A stretch of DNA of 64,000 nucleotides from Anaerostipes butyraticus (lineage in GTDB: Bacteria > Bacillota > Clostridia > Lachnospirales > Lachnospiraceae): positions 186,001-250,000 of the forward strand of contig NZ_BLYI01000006.1 in the NCBI RefSeq assembly GCF_016586355.1, given 5' to 3'. The notes beneath the pieces were generated by a model. That model was not told where the DNA came from. It saw only the letters and a program-made list of their open reading frames with translations, and ran no database searches. A program made the position numbers and the translations under genes. Shown here one piece after another: positions 63,820 through 64,000 of the stretch. Numbering within the stretch: the stretch's first letter is position 1; each line of letters opens with the position of its first letter.

Positions 63820-63836
63820 TTTACTCTTTTTTTACT
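63820..63836 (+). promoter_or_regulatory. Tandem direct repeats upstream of the ABC gene
   Basis: TTTACT at 63820-63825 and again at 63831-63836, 11 bases apart, the helical-turn spacing of OmpR-type sites. A weak promoter (TTGCGA, 19 bases, TAAGAT at 63868-63873) follows. Confidence 0.4.
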
Positions 63837-63903
63837 TTTTATTTGCGATTGATTAGGATTCTCATCGTAAGATAAAAGCAAATAAGAAAAGGAGTGAGAG
63901 AAA

Positions 63904-64000
63904 ATGGAAAAATTGCTGCAGACGTATGGTCTGACAAAACAATTTGGAAAACATAAAGCGGTAAACCATGTAGATATCCATGTGAACCGCGGATCGATCT
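63904..64000 (+). CDS. ABC transporter ATP-binding protein (3' end outside window)
   Basis: The first 32 residues of an ABC ATPase: the ATG at 63904 follows AGGAGTGAGAG and gives LLQTYGLTKQFGKHKAVNHV, the start of BcrA-type antibiotic/lantibiotic export ATPases. The window ends before the Walker A motif, so family and completeness cannot be checked. Its place behind an OmpR-type regulator suggests an inducible peptide-resistance module. Confidence 0.8.
   Translation, partial: MEKLLQTYGLTKQFGKHKAVNHVDIHVNRGSI

Overview
The window is a low-to-moderate GC Firmicutes chromosome, most likely a spore-forming Lachnospiraceae (Clostridium cluster XIVa; Blautia/Dorea/Ruminococcus-like). This is inferred from the gene order spoIIIAA-AH, asp23, nusB, xseA, then xseB, ispA, dxs, tlyA, nadK, argR, recN, spoIVB, together with the style of the exopolysaccharide (EPS) cluster. 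No rRNA, tRNA or CRISPR was found by eye.

Layout. 1-8 kb: the spoIIIA operon (the mother-cell half of the feeding-tube/engulfment channel; first gene cut by the window edge), then asp23, nusB, xseA, a TIM44-like membrane protein and a DUF4186 protein. 8-14 kb: a phospho-sugar utilisation operon (GH4 6-phospho-glucosidase, aldose 1-epimerase, PTS IICBA) followed by an RpiR-type regulator. 14-22 kb: the xseB-ispA-dxs-tlyA-nadK-argR-recN-spoIVB block.

22-42 kb: an accessory block between spoIVB and spo0A. It opens with an IS200-type element inserted into the 3' end of a tyrosine recombinase gene. A strong sigma-A promoter facing right then leads into a long EPS cluster: priming sugar transferase, UDP-sugar dehydrogenase, PssD/PssE pair, alpha/beta hydrolase, pyruvyl transferase, glycosyltransferases, polymerase, acyltransferase, flippase, a decayed glycosyltransferase, VanZ/nucleotidyltransferase, CpsB-C-D kinase system and LCP ligase. 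The recombinase gene, the IS and the EPS promoter lie between two inverted 26-bp sequences (22 of 26 identical). I read this as a candidate invertible on/off switch for the EPS operon.

42-54.7 kb: a secreted cysteine-peptidase-like protein, an AAA/PD-(D/E)XK protein, an esterase, two convergent pseudogenes (a frameshifted SDR and a LysR gene with a premature stop), a MerR gene with a textbook 19-bp-spacer promoter, a membrane protein, and a LysR-controlled cluster that joins a double-cubane-type dehydratase-like reductase and its activase to selD, yedF and a DUF3343 gene. 54.9-56.6 kb: spo0A and a second, tandem Spo0A paralogue whose receiver has lost one metal-pocket acid. 56.8-64 kb: TetR/MATE pair, rqcH-like gene, CNNM/CorC-type transporter with a structured leader RNA, SEC-C methionine aminopeptidase, an OmpR-type response regulator and the start of an ABC ATPase gene.

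The points most worth testing are the EPS inverton, the tandem Spo0A pair, the selenium/double-cubane cluster and the CNNM leader RNA. All functions are inferred from sequence motifs and context; no database search was run.
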